NCBI RefSeq assembly: GCF_000470775.1
Contig: NC_022438.1
Span: forward strand, 1,674,001-1,738,000
Direction: 5' to 3'
DNA length: 64,000 bases
Origin: Leifsonia xyli subsp. cynodontis DSM 46306
Lineage (GTDB): Bacteria > Actinomycetota > Actinomycetes > Actinomycetales > Microbacteriaceae
Shown: positions 1-10,056 of the stretch, piece by piece
Layout of the letters: the number at the start of each line of letters is the position of its first letter
Numbering within the stretch: position 1 is the first letter of the stretch
Notes under the pieces: generated by a model
What the model saw: only the letters and a program-made list of their open reading frames with translations
Databases searched by the model: none
Told to the model about the DNA's origin: nothing
Translations under genes and position numbers: made by a program

Positions 1-30
1 GAAGGTGGCGCGGGAGGTCGAGGGGGTCAT
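1..30 (-). CDS. Start of next gene after metF, possibly metE (partial)
   Basis: On the minus strand an ATG at 28-30 overlaps the metF stop codon in an ATGA arrangement, and the frame stays open to the left edge (MTPSTSRATF). Such overlap means translational coupling to metF. In actinobacteria the gene paired with metF is often metE, the cobalamin-independent methionine synthase that uses the methyl-THF MetF makes. Only ten codons are visible, so the identity is an inference from position alone. Confidence 0.4.
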   Translation of the reverse strand, partial: MTPSTSRATF

Positions 31-983
31 GCTGGTTCGTTCTCCTTCGTGATGGTGGCGTGGTCAGGAAGCAGTCCGATCCTCTCGAGCACCGAGAGGA
101 CGGCCGCATGCTGGTTGAACGTGTAGAGGTGGAGGCCGGGGGCGCCCCCGGCGAGCAGACGCTCGGCGAGCCGCGCGGCCCAGCCGATGCCGATCTCCCG
201 CTGCCCCTCCTCGGTGGGTTCGATCTCGAGCTGGATGGCGAGATCGCTCGGCAGATCCTCGCCGCTCAGCTCGAGCATGCGCTTCAGGCGGGAGGGGGAG
301 GTGACGGGCATGATCCCGGGCAGGATCGGGAAGAGCACCCCGGCCTCCTTCGCCCGCTGGGCGAAGGAGAGATAGTCCTCGGCGTGGAAGAAGAGCTGCG
401 TGATCCCGAGGTTCGCCCCCGCCGCCTGCTTGGCGAGAAGGGTGTCGATGTCCTGGGCGGCCGAGTGCGAGGCGGGGTACCCGTTCGGAAAGGCCGCGAC
501 CGCGATCTGGACCCGCTCGCGGTGCCGGAGCACAGCCTGCGCGCCCAGCTCCGGCACATCCAGTTCGCCGTACGGAACCCGCTCGGCCTGCACCCGGTGG
601 ATGAGCTGCACCAGCTCCGCAGAGCTCTTGATGTCGCCGAGACCGTCCTCGCCGGGCGCCAGGTCCGCCGGCAGGTCTCCCCGCACCGCCAGGAACCGCT
701 GGATGCCGGCGTCCAGGAACTCGCGGATCAGCCGGTTCGCCTCCGCGTGCGACGACCCGACGCAGGTCAGGTGGGCCATCGGGCTGACGTCGGTGCGCTC
801 CAGGATGGAGCGCAGCACCTCGAGCGACGAGGCGCGGGAGGAACCGCCCGCGCCGTAGGTGACCGAGATGAAATCGGGCCGTGTGGCGGCGAGCCGGTCG
901 ATCGTCGCGGGCAGTGCGGCGGCGGCGCGCTCGTTGCGCGGCGGGTACAGCTCGAACGAGTACCGAGCGTCGGTACGGCTCAT
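27..983 (-). CDS. metF: Methylenetetrahydrofolate reductase
   Basis: Cytoplasmic flavoenzyme reducing 5,10-methylene-THF to 5-methyl-THF, the methyl donor for methionine synthesis. The 318-residue length is normal for bacterial MetF. Visible family features are SFELYPPRN near residue 9, with the conserved acidic residue, the ISVTYGAGGSS segment near 40, and the LAVRGDLP segment near 98 of the TIM-barrel active site. The stop overlaps the next ATG, so it is probably the first gene of a two-gene methionine unit. The upstream 234 bp (984-1217) holds its promoter region. No riboswitch fold was recognised there. Confidence 0.93.
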   Translation of the reverse strand: MSRTDARYSFELYPPRNERAAAALPATIDRLAATRPDFISVTYGAGGSSRASSLEVLRSILERTDVSPMAHLTCVGSSHAEANRLIREFLDAGIQRFLAVRGDLPADLAPGEDGLGDIKSSAELVQLIHRVQAERVPYGELDVPELGAQAVLRHRERVQIAVAAFPNGYPASHSAAQDIDTLLAKQAAGANLGITQLFFHAEDYLSFAQRAKEAGVLFPILPGIMPVTSPSRLKRMLELSGEDLPSDLAIQLEIEPTEEGQREIGIGWAARLAERLLAGGAPGLHLYTFNQHAAVLSVLERIGLLPDHATITKENEPA

Positions 984-1217
984 GGCATCCTCGGAATGGT
1001 CGATCAGCGTCGCGGAGCCCGCTCACAGGCGCCCGCCGACGGCGGGACTCACGGAACGGGTGGGCGGGTGCCAGGCTCGGCTGTCGCACCGCGTCAGCGG
1101 TCGCCCACTGCGGTTGTTACGGCACGATAGCAACGCGGAAGGCCGGACGGAATCGGCCGCGTCATCTAGTGACACAGTGGGGCGCGGCGGCGGTTCGCCT
1201 GCTGTCGTGGCCGCCCC

Positions 1218-2189
1218 TCACTTCTCTCCGATGGTCGCGAAGATCGGCCGATGGTCGGAAGCACTGTCCCCGGTGAGGACCTGGAAGCTCTTCGTGTCCC
1301 ATCCCGATCCGAGGAACACATGGTCGATGCGAGCCCCCAGAAAGGCCGGCAAGAGAGTGGGCCAGGTCCCTGCGCCGTCAGCGCCGACGCTCGTCGCAGC
1401 GTCGGCGCACGCGTTCAAACGCTGACGGGGCAGGTTCTCGACCGTGGCGTTGAAGTCGCCGACGGCGATGGTGCTCGCTGTGGAGCAGGCTTCCTCTGCC
1501 CACTGGAGATCCCGGCGCCAATCCGCGCCGTCGAAGAACGTCGCGCGTTGAAGGTGTGCGACAACGATCGTCGGGAGATGCCGATCCTCTGGCCTCGCGA
1601 TGAACCCCGCCCAGGGCGGCACGCCCGAGGTGTCCACTCGGTACCTGCCGTTCGATTACTTGACCAGCAGGGACGCCGCCGAGGATTCCCACGAGTACAG
1701 GTCGTAGCGGCTGAGGAGATCCGACAGCCGCGCCTCGGCGATGGGGCCGAAGTACTCGGGCAGAACGACGATGTCCGCCGACTTCTGCCGGACAAGCCGG
1801 ACGATCTCGGTGGCGGGCACAGCGTCCTGATTTGTATTCCACGACAGTATGCGCAGGGTCCCCCGCACCTGGGCGGCCGGGGCGGACCCCGTCGGTTCGC
1901 CCCGGCCGGCAGGAGCCCAGACCGTCACGGAGAGGAGCACCGCCCCCCCCCCGACGATGCCGACCGGGCCCCGTCGCAGGCGGATCGCAGCGGAGATCGC
2001 GATCGCGACGAGGAGGAGAGCGCAGCAGGCGAACACCAGTCTTCGCATCGCGACAAGCTGGCTGAGCGGAGGGTACGAGACGCTCTCATAGCCAGGGTAG
2101 GCGCACAGAGCCGCAGCCAGCAGCAGAAAGCCTGCGCTGACGGCGGCTCCGGTCAACGCGAGGCGACCATGCCGGCTTGGCTGCTCCAT
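1218..2189 (-). pseudogene. EEP-family endonuclease/exonuclease/phosphatase, broken by a stop
   Basis: One reading frame, starting at the ATG at 2189, encodes about three N-terminal membrane segments followed by an exonuclease-endonuclease-phosphatase domain. The active-site series is visible in order: LSWNTNQ, VVLPEY, VGDFNAT and SDHRPI. The frame is interrupted by a TAA at 1656-1658, just after ...SSAASLLVK, and continues in the same frame to 1218. Before the nonsense mutation it would have been about 323 residues, a membrane-anchored extracellular hydrolase of a type common in actinobacteria. The 3' half could restart at the GTG at 1637 but would lack the N-terminal catalytic residues, so the gene is probably dead. 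Confidence 0.8.
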
Positions 2190-2194
2190 GAACG

Positions 2195-2698
2195 CTAGTA
2201 CGTCATAGTCACCTTGGACGCGTCGAGGAACCAATTTCTGCCCGGGCCATTCTCTCTGTTGATCGCGCTGACCTGGAATCGCCAGGTGTCGTCGCCGCGC
2301 TGAGTGACCGCACGACCGAAGTCGAAGGTTCCGCACCCGGGCAGCCGAACACTCTTGAAATCGTGCCACAGGGGAGCTGGCTGATCGTCGCCGAGGCTCT
2401 GCAGGGTCAGGGTGATCGACTTCACCTTCGCCGCCACGGGCGTTCCGCCGCCCGAGTTAGCCTTGCAGCCGCCGAGGAAGACAACGGTGCTGTTCCTGGT
2501 GAGGCCTTTATCGATCCAGATGCGGCTGACGAATGTCGGCTGCACCTGGCTCAGCTTCGAGAACCAGCATCCTTCCTCTTTCGAGAACGAGCATCCTTCC
2601 TCTGCTGCCGACGCCGGGGCCGCCCCCATCACCGTGAGAGCGACCGCGAACGCTCCTGCCGCGAAAGGGACGAGAGCCTGAGGGAATGTCTTCTTCAT
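2195..2698 (-). CDS. Small secreted protein, unknown function
   Basis: The ATG at 2698 is chosen because GGAGG lies 7 bases upstream and the protein then begins with a classic signal peptide: MKK, a hydrophobic stretch, then ASA-A near residue 32. The mature part (about 135 residues) has several cysteines and an N-terminal duplication of eight residues, EEGCSFSK then EEGCWFSK, encoded by a 24-bp tandem repeat. The C-terminal half resembles a small beta-rich extracellular domain, but no family was recognised. It ends 6 bp before the start of the broken EEP gene, so the two were probably cotranscribed. Confidence 0.7.
   Translation of the reverse strand: MKKTFPQALVPFAAGAFAVALTVMGAAPASAAEEGCSFSKEEGCWFSKLSQVQPTFVSRIWIDKGLTRNSTVVFLGGCKANSGGGTPVAAKVKSITLTLQSLGDDQPAPLWHDFKSVRLPGCGTFDFGRAVTQRGDDTWRFQVSAINRENGPGRNWFLDASKVTMTY
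2556..2603. repeat. 24-bp tandem duplication inside secreted gene
   Basis: Two adjacent 24-bp units (2556-2579 and 2580-2603) differ at one base. They stay in frame and duplicate an eight-residue Cys-containing segment just after the predicted signal peptide cleavage site. The single difference turns Ser into Trp. Confidence 0.85.
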
Positions 2699-2817
2699 TT
2701 TTTGCCTCCACTCTTCACGCCATGCGCGAAGGAGGCCCGAAACGGATGCGCCCGCTCGCGCATAAAACATAACGCTCGTCGAGCGTCTGACCAGACGATA
2801 GCGCCAAGCCCCCGGGT

Positions 2818-3736
2818 GGGTTCTAACAGTGGTCGCAACACCGGCTAGTTTCGGGAGTTGTTATGACACTTGTAAGGACGTCGCAGAAGATGACCGGGCC
2901 GGCACCGATGTCGGCCGAGCGTGCATGATATATCGAGTTGTGGCGGCAGGGAATGAACACCTCCGAGATCTGCCGGATGCTCGGGATTCGCCGCAAGCTG
3001 GGCAACAACTGGCGGAACGGGTGGAAACATCGCGACCTGGTCACGGGCAAAGTGCGTTACTATCCGCCGATCGATGAGGTTCCGGTGGTGACGACAGTCT
3101 CGGCCCGGTTCTTATCGGAGGACGAGCGGGTAACGCGACAGACGCAAAGCACCCCGCGTGATCGCCCGGCGCAGGATCCGATTCAACGCTGCGCTCACGA
3201 TCCATGACCGTCCGTTCGCGCCCACGGACCGCAGCGTCCCCGGAGCCTGGGAAGGCGACCTCATCATGGGGCTCGGCAACCGTTCGGCGATTGCCACACT
3301 CGTCGAGCGAACGACCCGGTTCACTCTCCTGTTGCCTGTTGACGCTGTCAACAGATCCGAGAGCCTCCGCGATCAGCTCGTCCCTGCTCTCGCGGCGCTC
3401 CCGCCCGAACTACGCCGCTCAATCACCTGGGACCAGGGCTGGGAAATGGCGAGACATGAAGAGATCAGCCGCGCAACAGGAACGAGAATCTACTCCTGCG
3501 ACCCGCACTCGCCCTGGCAGCGCGGCAGCAACGAGAACACGAATCGGCTCTTGCGGGACTACTTCCCCAAACGCACCGACCTCAGAACACACACCCCGAA
3601 AGAGCTCGCCCTCGTCGCCGCCGAACTCAACAACCGACCCCGCAAAATCCTCGGCTGGAAGACCCCGAACACCCTCTTCACTACGCTGCTAGAACAAACA
3701 CACCATCCATGAGTGTTGCGACCACTGTTAGAACCC
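2818..3736 (+). mobile_element. Degenerate IS30-family element with intact ends
   Basis: Perfect terminal inverted repeats are present: the left end 2818-2841 begins GGGTTCTAACAGTGGTCG and the right end 3713-3736 is its exact complement. Matching extends three bases further out on each side. The element is about 0.92 kb, well below the 1.5 kb of the related complete copy at 50764-52267, because the middle of the transposase gene is missing. It sits between the secreted-protein gene and the ilvE terminator and breaks no visible gene. Since both ends are intact it could still be moved by a transposase acting in trans. Confidence 0.85.
2863..3712 (+). pseudogene. IS30-family transposase, internally deleted
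   Basis: Remnants of an IS30 DDE transposase. The 5' part (from an ATG at 2863) has an in-frame TGA at 2926, then a helix-turn-helix-like segment (SEICRMLGIRRK). The frame is lost near 3130, and the catalytic part continues in another frame from about 3158 with GAWEGDLIMG, ITWDQGWEM and SNENTNRLLRDYFPK, which carry the DDE residues. Compared with the full-length copy at 50814-52238, some 190 central residues are missing. It has three independent lesions and is not functional. Confidence 0.85.
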
Positions 3737-3773
3737 ACCGGAGGAGATCTCGGGACAGCAGAGGCCAGGGGCA

Positions 3774-3822
3774 GGAAACGGAGGACATCCGGGCGAGTGG
3801 GGCCGGGATGTCCTCCGTTTCC
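3774..3822 (-). terminator. Long hairpin downstream of ilvE
   Basis: A perfect 17-bp stem (3774-3790 with 3806-3822, arm GGAAACGGAGGACATCC) with a 15-nt loop lies 16 bp past the ilvE stop. On the minus strand it would end the leuB-ilvE transcript, although no T-run follows. The symmetry means it could also block transcription from the IS30 side. Confidence 0.65.
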
Positions 3823-3837
3823 GGCTGTGGTCCGGGA

Positions 3838-4971
3838 TCAGGCGTCGAGGCGGTACATCCAGCCGTGCCGGTCGCGCGCGCGACCGTACTGGATGTCGGT
3901 CAGCTCCTTGCGCAGAGACAGAGTGAGCTCACCCGGCGCTGCGGTGATGTCGCCGACGGTGAACGTGTCCGACTTGAGTTCGCCGATCGGAGTGATGATC
4001 GCGGCTGTGCCGCAGGCGAACACCTCGACGATGTCGCCGGACTCCACACCGTCCCGCCATTCGTCGATGGTCACGCGCCGGCGCTCCACCCGGTGGCCGC
4101 GGTCGCGGGCGAGCTGAAGCACCGAGTCGAGGGTGATGCCTTCGAGGATGCTGTCGGAGTCGGGGGTCACGAGGGTGCCGTCTTTCTGGACGAGCACCAC
4201 GTTCATCCCGCCGAGCTCCTCGATGTGCCTCCCCTCCGCCGAATCGAGGAAAAGAACCTGGGCGCAGCCGCGCTCGTGCGCTTCGGCTTGCGGCAGGAGA
4301 CTCGATGCGTAGTTGCCGCCGGTCTTCGCCGCTCCGGTTCCGCCCTTCCCCGCACGGGACCAGTGATCGGAGAGCCAGATGGAGACCGGAGCGACACCGG
4401 ACCGGAAGTAGGCCGCCGCCGGGCTCGCGATCAGGTAGTACGCCACCTTGTTCGCCGGGCGCACCCCCAGGAAGCCTTCTTTGGCGAACATGAACGGCCG
4501 CAGATACAGGCTCGTCTCCTCCGCATCCGGAACCCATTGGCCGTCGACCGCGATGAGCTGCTTGAGCGAGTCGAGGAAGTGGTCGACCGGCAGCTGGGGC
4601 AGCGCGAGCCGGTAGGCCGACCGCTGCATGCGGGCCGCATTGGCCTCCGGGCGGAAGCTCCAGATCGAACCGTCCTCGTGGCGGTACGCCTTCAGCCCCT
4701 CGAAAATCTCCTGAGCGTAGTGCAGCACAGCGGCCGACGGGTCGAGCGGGATGGGGCCGTAGGGCGAGACGCACGGCCGGTGCCAGCCGCCCTTCTCCGA
4801 CCAGCACAGATCGACCATATGATCGGTGAAGTGATTGCCGAAGCCGGGGTCCGCGAGGATCTCCGCGCGCTCGGCTGCGGCGCGCGGCGCCTCGTTCCTG
4901 GCGACGTTCCAGAGCAGGCCGGAAGTCTCGGTGGGGCCGCTGGTGAGGGAGATGCTAGTGGAAGCGTTCAT
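3838..4971 (-). CDS. ilvE: Branched-chain amino acid aminotransferase
   Basis: PLP enzyme for the last step of valine, leucine and isoleucine synthesis, transferring the amino group from glutamate to the branched-chain keto acids. It is a class IV aminotransferase of 377 residues, typical of the long actinobacterial type. The HYAQEIFEGLKAYR block is near residue 84, the PLP-binding lysine is K216 in AAKTGGNYA, and the EELGGMNV and GTAAIITPIG blocks follow. It starts 22 bp after the leuB stop, so leuB-ilvE form an operon closed by the hairpin at 3774-3822. Confidence 0.95.
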   Translation of the reverse strand: MNASTSISLTSGPTETSGLLWNVARNEAPRAAAERAEILADPGFGNHFTDHMVDLCWSEKGGWHRPCVSPYGPIPLDPSAAVLHYAQEIFEGLKAYRHEDGSIWSFRPEANAARMQRSAYRLALPQLPVDHFLDSLKQLIAVDGQWVPDAEETSLYLRPFMFAKEGFLGVRPANKVAYYLIASPAAAYFRSGVAPVSIWLSDHWSRAGKGGTGAAKTGGNYASSLLPQAEAHERGCAQVLFLDSAEGRHIEELGGMNVVLVQKDGTLVTPDSDSILEGITLDSVLQLARDRGHRVERRRVTIDEWRDGVESGDIVEVFACGTAAIITPIGELKSDTFTVGDITAAPGELTLSLRKELTDIQYGRARDRHGWMYRLDA

Positions 4972-4993
4972 GGGAGTCCTTTGCTGGGAGAGG

Positions 4994-6067
4994 TCAATTC
5001 TGTGCCGCCAGAGCCGCGATCGCGGCGCCGATCTGGCTCGTCGTGCGCGTCTGGCTTGCGGTGGCGGTCTGGCCGCTGCGGGTGGCGAGGTCGGCGGTCA
5101 CCGCCCGCTCGACGCGCTCCGCGAGGGGCCGCTCGCCGAGGTGGCGGAGCAGGAGCGCGACGGAGAGGATCGCGGCGGTGGGGTCGGCCTTCTGCTGGTC
5201 GGCGATGTCGGGAGCCGATCCGTGAACGGGCTCGAACATGCTCGGGAACTCACCCGCGGGGTTGATGTTTCCCGAGGCGGCCAGTCCGATGCCGCCGCTG
5301 ATCGCGGCGGCGAGATCGGTGAGGATGTCGCCGAAGAGATTGTCTGTGACGATCACATCGAATCTAGCAGGATCGGTGACGAGGAAGATCGTCGCTGCGT
5401 CGACGTGGAGGTAGTCCACGGCCACCTCGGGATGCTCGGCGGCCACGGCGTCCACGATCCGCTTCCACAGGCTGCCCGCGAAGGTCAGCACATTCGTCTT
5501 GTGTACGAGCGTCAGCTTCTTCCGCCGCTGCCCGGCCTGCTCGAAGGCGTAGCGGACGACGCGCTCGACGCCGTAGGCGGTGTTCACGGACACCTCGTTG
5601 GCGATCTCGTGCGGCGTCCCCTGCCGGATGGCCCCGCCGTTGCCGACGTACGGCCCCTCTGTGCCTTCGCGCACGACGACGAAGTCGACCTCGCCGGGAG
5701 CGGCGAGCGGGCTGGCGATGCCGGGGAACAGTGTGGTCGGCCGCAGATTCACATAGTGATCGAGCGAGAACCGGAGCCTCAGGAGCAGCCCGCGCTCGAT
5801 GTTCGCACCCGCAAGGCGTGGATCGCCCGGCTGACCGCCGACCGCCCCGAGCAGGATGGCGTCGTGTGCCCGGATGGCCGCGAGGTCGTCGTCGGTCAGC
5901 ACATCGCCGGTGGCGAGGTAACGGTCGACGCCGAGCGAGAAGTGCGTCTTCTCGAACGCCAGCCCGCTTCCGGCCGCGACCGCGTCGAGCACCGTGACCG
6001 CCTCCGCGATCACCTCCGGTCCGATCCCGTCCCCGGGGATGACGGCGAGTTGGACGGTTCTGCTCAT
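4994..6067 (-). CDS. leuB: 3-isopropylmalate dehydrogenase
   Basis: NAD-dependent oxidative decarboxylation of 3-isopropylmalate to 2-ketoisocaproate in leucine synthesis. The start at 6067 gives [18 protein letters not shown], the normal N-terminus of this family. The frame is open further upstream, but that extension has no family character. The 357-residue protein shows the metal-binding [12 protein letters not shown] segment and the NAD-binding [11 protein letters not shown] loop. It is the first gene of the leuB-ilvE pair. Confidence 0.95.
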   Translation of the reverse strand: MSRTVQLAVIPGDGIGPEVIAEAVTVLDAVAAGSGLAFEKTHFSLGVDRYLATGDVLTDDDLAAIRAHDAILLGAVGGQPGDPRLAGANIERGLLLRLRFSLDHYVNLRPTTLFPGIASPLAAPGEVDFVVVREGTEGPYVGNGGAIRQGTPHEIANEVSVNTAYGVERVVRYAFEQAGQRRKKLTLVHKTNVLTFAGSLWKRIVDAVAAEHPEVAVDYLHVDAATIFLVTDPARFDVIVTDNLFGDILTDLAAAISGGIGLAASGNINPAGEFPSMFEPVHGSAPDIADQQKADPTAAILSVALLLRHLGERPLAERVERAVTADLATRSGQTATASQTRTTSQIGAAIAALAAQN

Positions 6068-6291
6068 GACGCTCCTGCGCTGATCGGTGGGCGGACAGTA
6101 CGGGTCAACACTAGCGCCGCACCGCCCCTCCCCGTCACGGATGAGGGTCGCCACGGTCAGCACCACGATAGCGAGGATCAAGCCTGCGCCGAGAGGCCGT
6201 TGTCGCGATCCCGTTGTCCGAACACGTGCCGCGGCGAGACGGGCAGCCCGGGCGACGGAGACGGCCCGGCCGAGCGTCTCCGGGGCCGTGG

Positions 6292-6321
6292 CAGCCTGGA
6301 CGGTCCTGGCCGTCCAGGCTG
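6292..6321 (-). terminator. Perfect hairpin in the serA-leuB gap
   Basis: The 327-bp gap between the serA stop and the leuB start contains a perfect 12-bp stem (6292-6303 with 6310-6321, arm CAGCCTGGACGG) and a 6-nt loop, about 75 bp past serA. It fits a serA terminator, though no T-tract follows. The rest of the gap must hold the leuB promoter; no clear consensus was seen. Confidence 0.5.
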
Positions 6322-6394
6322 AGAGAACCCCACCGGCAGCGGGCAGACTGCTCTCCCGGTCCGCTGCCCAGAGCTCACGACACGGCCGCAGGGC

Positions 6395-7987
6395 TCAAGA
6401 CTCGGTGATGTCGATCTCCTGGAGCAGGTCGGCGTGGATCGCGACGCGCACCTTCTCGAGCAGCCCCTCGGGGACGGGCGAATCGACGGTCAGGACGCTG
6501 AGGGCCTTCCCGCCGGCCGAGGTCCTGGCGATCTGCATACCGGCGATGTTGATCTTCGCCTCGCCGAACTCCCGGCCGTACACCCCGACGATGCCGGGGC
6601 GGTCGTCGTAGACCATGACGATCAGATGCTCGGCGATCGGCACCTCCACGTCATAGCCGTTGATCCCCACGACTTTCTCGATCTGCTTGGTTCCGGTCAG
6701 CGTGCCGGAGACCGAGACCTGCGTGCCGTCGCTCAGCGCACCGCGGATCGTGATCAGGTTGCGGTACTCCTCGCTCACCGAGTCGGTGAGGAGGCGCACC
6801 TCGATGCCGCGCTGGTCGGCGAGGAGGGGTGCGTTCACATAGGAGACCGTCTCGGAGACGACGTTCGTGAAGATCCCCTTCAGGGCGGCGAGCTTCAGGA
6901 CGCTGACATCGAACTCCACGATTTCGCCGCGGACCTCGACGTCGACACTCGTGACCGGGCTGTGCGCCAGCCCGGAGAAGACCTGGCCGAGCTTCTCCAC
7001 AAGCGGAATGCCCGGACGCACGTACGGGTCGATGACGCCGCCGGCGACGTTGACCGCGTCGGGCACCAGCTCGCCCGAGAGCGCGAGGCGAACCGATCTG
7101 GCGACCGAGACGCCCGCCTTCTCCTGCGCCTCATCCGTCGACGCCCCGAGATGCGGTGTGACGATCACGTTCTCGAGGCCGAGCAGCGGCGAGTCCGACG
7201 GCGGCTCGCTCACGAACACATCGAGGCCAGCGCCCGCGATGGTCTGCGAGACGAGAGCACGGTACAGAGCGTCCTCGTCGATCAGGCCGCCGCGCGCGAC
7301 ATTGACGACGAACGCGGTCGGCTTCATCTGGGCGAGCTGATCGTCCGAGATCATGCCGGTCGTCTCCGGCGTCTTCGGCATGTGGATGGTGACGAAGTCC
7401 GACTCGGCGAGCACCTCGTCCAGGCTCACCAGCTGGACGCCGAGCTGCTGCGCTCGCGCGCTCGTCACATACGGGTCGAAGGCGATGACCTTGACGCCGA
7501 ACGCCTGCAGTCGCGCGGCGATGAGCGCCCCGATCCGGCCGAGCCCGATGATGCCGACCGTCTTCTCGTACAGCTCAACGCCGGTGTACTTCGAGCGCTT
7601 CCACTGCCCCTGCGCCAGGGCGCTGTGCGCGGCCGGGATGTGCCGGGCGAGGCTCAGGATGTGCCCGACCGTCAGCTCCGCGGCCGAGATGATGTTCGAG
7701 GTCGGCGCGTTGACGACCATCACACCGGCGCTGGTCGCGGTCTTGATGTCGACGTTGTCGAGGCCGACCCCCGCGCGCGCGATGACCTTGAGCTTCGGCG
7801 CAGCGCCGATGACCTCCGCGTCCACCTTCGTCGCCGAGCGCACCAGGATCGCGTCGGCGTCGGCCACGGCGGAGAGCAGCGCGGAGCGGTCTGTCCCGTC
7901 GACGTCGCGGATCTCAAAATCCGGCCCGAGGGCGTCGACAGTAGCGGGCGAGAGTTCTTCGGCGATCAGCACGACCGGCTTTGTCAC
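6395..7987 (-). CDS. serA: D-3-phosphoglycerate dehydrogenase
   Basis: First enzyme of serine synthesis, oxidising 3-phosphoglycerate with NAD. The 530 residues match the long SerA form: a substrate-binding domain, a Rossmann domain with GLGRIG near residue 152, the catalytic ARGGLIDEDAL loop near 230, an intervening ASB domain, and a C-terminal ACT domain (IVMVYDDRPGIVG near 455) that usually gives serine feedback control. All segments appear intact. It lies between cutC and leuB on the same strand, with 110 bp upstream for its own promoter. Confidence 0.95.
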   Translation of the reverse strand: MTKPVVLIAEELSPATVDALGPDFEIRDVDGTDRSALLSAVADADAILVRSATKVDAEVIGAAPKLKVIARAGVGLDNVDIKTATSAGVMVVNAPTSNIISAAELTVGHILSLARHIPAAHSALAQGQWKRSKYTGVELYEKTVGIIGLGRIGALIAARLQAFGVKVIAFDPYVTSARAQQLGVQLVSLDEVLAESDFVTIHMPKTPETTGMISDDQLAQMKPTAFVVNVARGGLIDEDALYRALVSQTIAGAGLDVFVSEPPSDSPLLGLENVIVTPHLGASTDEAQEKAGVSVARSVRLALSGELVPDAVNVAGGVIDPYVRPGIPLVEKLGQVFSGLAHSPVTSVDVEVRGEIVEFDVSVLKLAALKGIFTNVVSETVSYVNAPLLADQRGIEVRLLTDSVSEEYRNLITIRGALSDGTQVSVSGTLTGTKQIEKVVGINGYDVEVPIAEHLIVMVYDDRPGIVGVYGREFGEAKINIAGMQIARTSAGGKALSVLTVDSPVPEGLLEKVRVAIHADLLQEIDITES

Positions 7988-8098
7988 AGTGTTCCTTCAG
8001 AGGAGGGGCTGGCTGGGAGGAGAAGCGCAGCGGACGGTGGTGCGCGTTTCAACTCTAGCCGGACGCGGAAGGGGTCTTTCGCCCGGTTACGTGGGCCG

Positions 8099-8837
8099 TC
8101 AGCGACGACCCGAGTGGCGTGTCCGTGCCTGCCGTAAGGCATCCACCGCACCGCGCACGACGATCGGGTCGGTGATGTCATAGGCGTCCGCGCCGCCGCC
8201 GGGGCCGCTCGGCGCGCCCTGCACTGCACGGCGAGCGGAGAGATGCACCGCGTCCACGCCCGCAGCGACGAGGGCCGGGATGTCCTCGACGCGCACGCCT
8301 CCACCGGCCATCACCTGCAGCCGCCCGGAGACCCGCTGGGCCAGCGCCCGGAGGGAGTCGACGCCCTCGACGCTGGTCGAAGCGCCACCCGAGGTGAGGA
8401 TGCGGGTCACCCCGAGCGCAACGAAGTCGTCCACGGTCGCCAGTGGGTCGGCGACCGTGTCGATCGCACGGTGGAACGTCACCTCGATGCCCTCGGCCGC
8501 CGCCACGAACCGGGCCACAGCGGCAGTGTCGACACGCCCCTCCCCGTCGAGCGCCCCGATGACGACGCCACCGGCGCCGGCCTCACGGGCGAAGCGGATG
8601 TCGGCCTCCGTCGTCTCCACCTCGGCGGCATCGTAGACGAAGCCGCTGCCACGCGGCCGGACGAGAACGTGGACGAAGCCCTCGCGGCCTCGCTCGATCG
8701 CCTCCGCCACCGCTATCCGGACGAGACCCGCCGAGGGCGAGGGCTGTACACAATTCGACCCGGTCAGCGCCCTCGACGAGGGCGCTGCGAACGCCCGCGG
8801 CATCCTGGACGGCGATCTCGACGGCGGCTGTGCTCAT
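8099..8837 (-). pseudogene. cutC: CutC-family protein, frameshifted
   Basis: The 5' frame from 8837 reads VEIAVQDAAGVRSALVEGAD then RVELCTALALGG. The next family block (SAGLVRIAVAEAIERG onward) is in a different frame and runs to the stop at 8099. CutC proteins have a short LTPSxGL stretch exactly at the break near 8735, and it is missing here. That suggests a small deletion, not of a multiple of three, possibly between repeats of CCCTCGGCGGG. The rest of the TIM-barrel (VTFHRAIDT, RILTSGGA, VMAGGGVR) is well kept, so the loss is recent. CutC was named for copper homeostasis, but its biochemical role is uncertain. Confidence 0.8.
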
Positions 8838-8964
8838 GACTTGATCTCTCCCGAACGGGGAAAGGCGCTGACCTGACAGGAACGCTGAAACGACAGGGCC
8901 GCTGACCTGACCGGAGGTGCCGCACCGATCGGTGCGGCACCTCCGCTCGATGAGACGCGTGCGC

Positions 8965-10029
<1,065 letters not shown>

Positions 10030-10056
10030 TCAGTTCTTTCGCCGCCGGAGGGCGGG

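Noticed and set aside
60-1130. Long plus-strand frame over metF
   Set aside because: Arg/Gly/Pro-rich frame antisense to metF; such shadows are expected in high-GC DNA and show no family features.
984-1217. S-adenosylmethionine or cobalamin riboswitch upstream of metF
   Set aside because: No recognisable conserved box was found on the minus strand, only GC-rich sequence with short inverted repeats.
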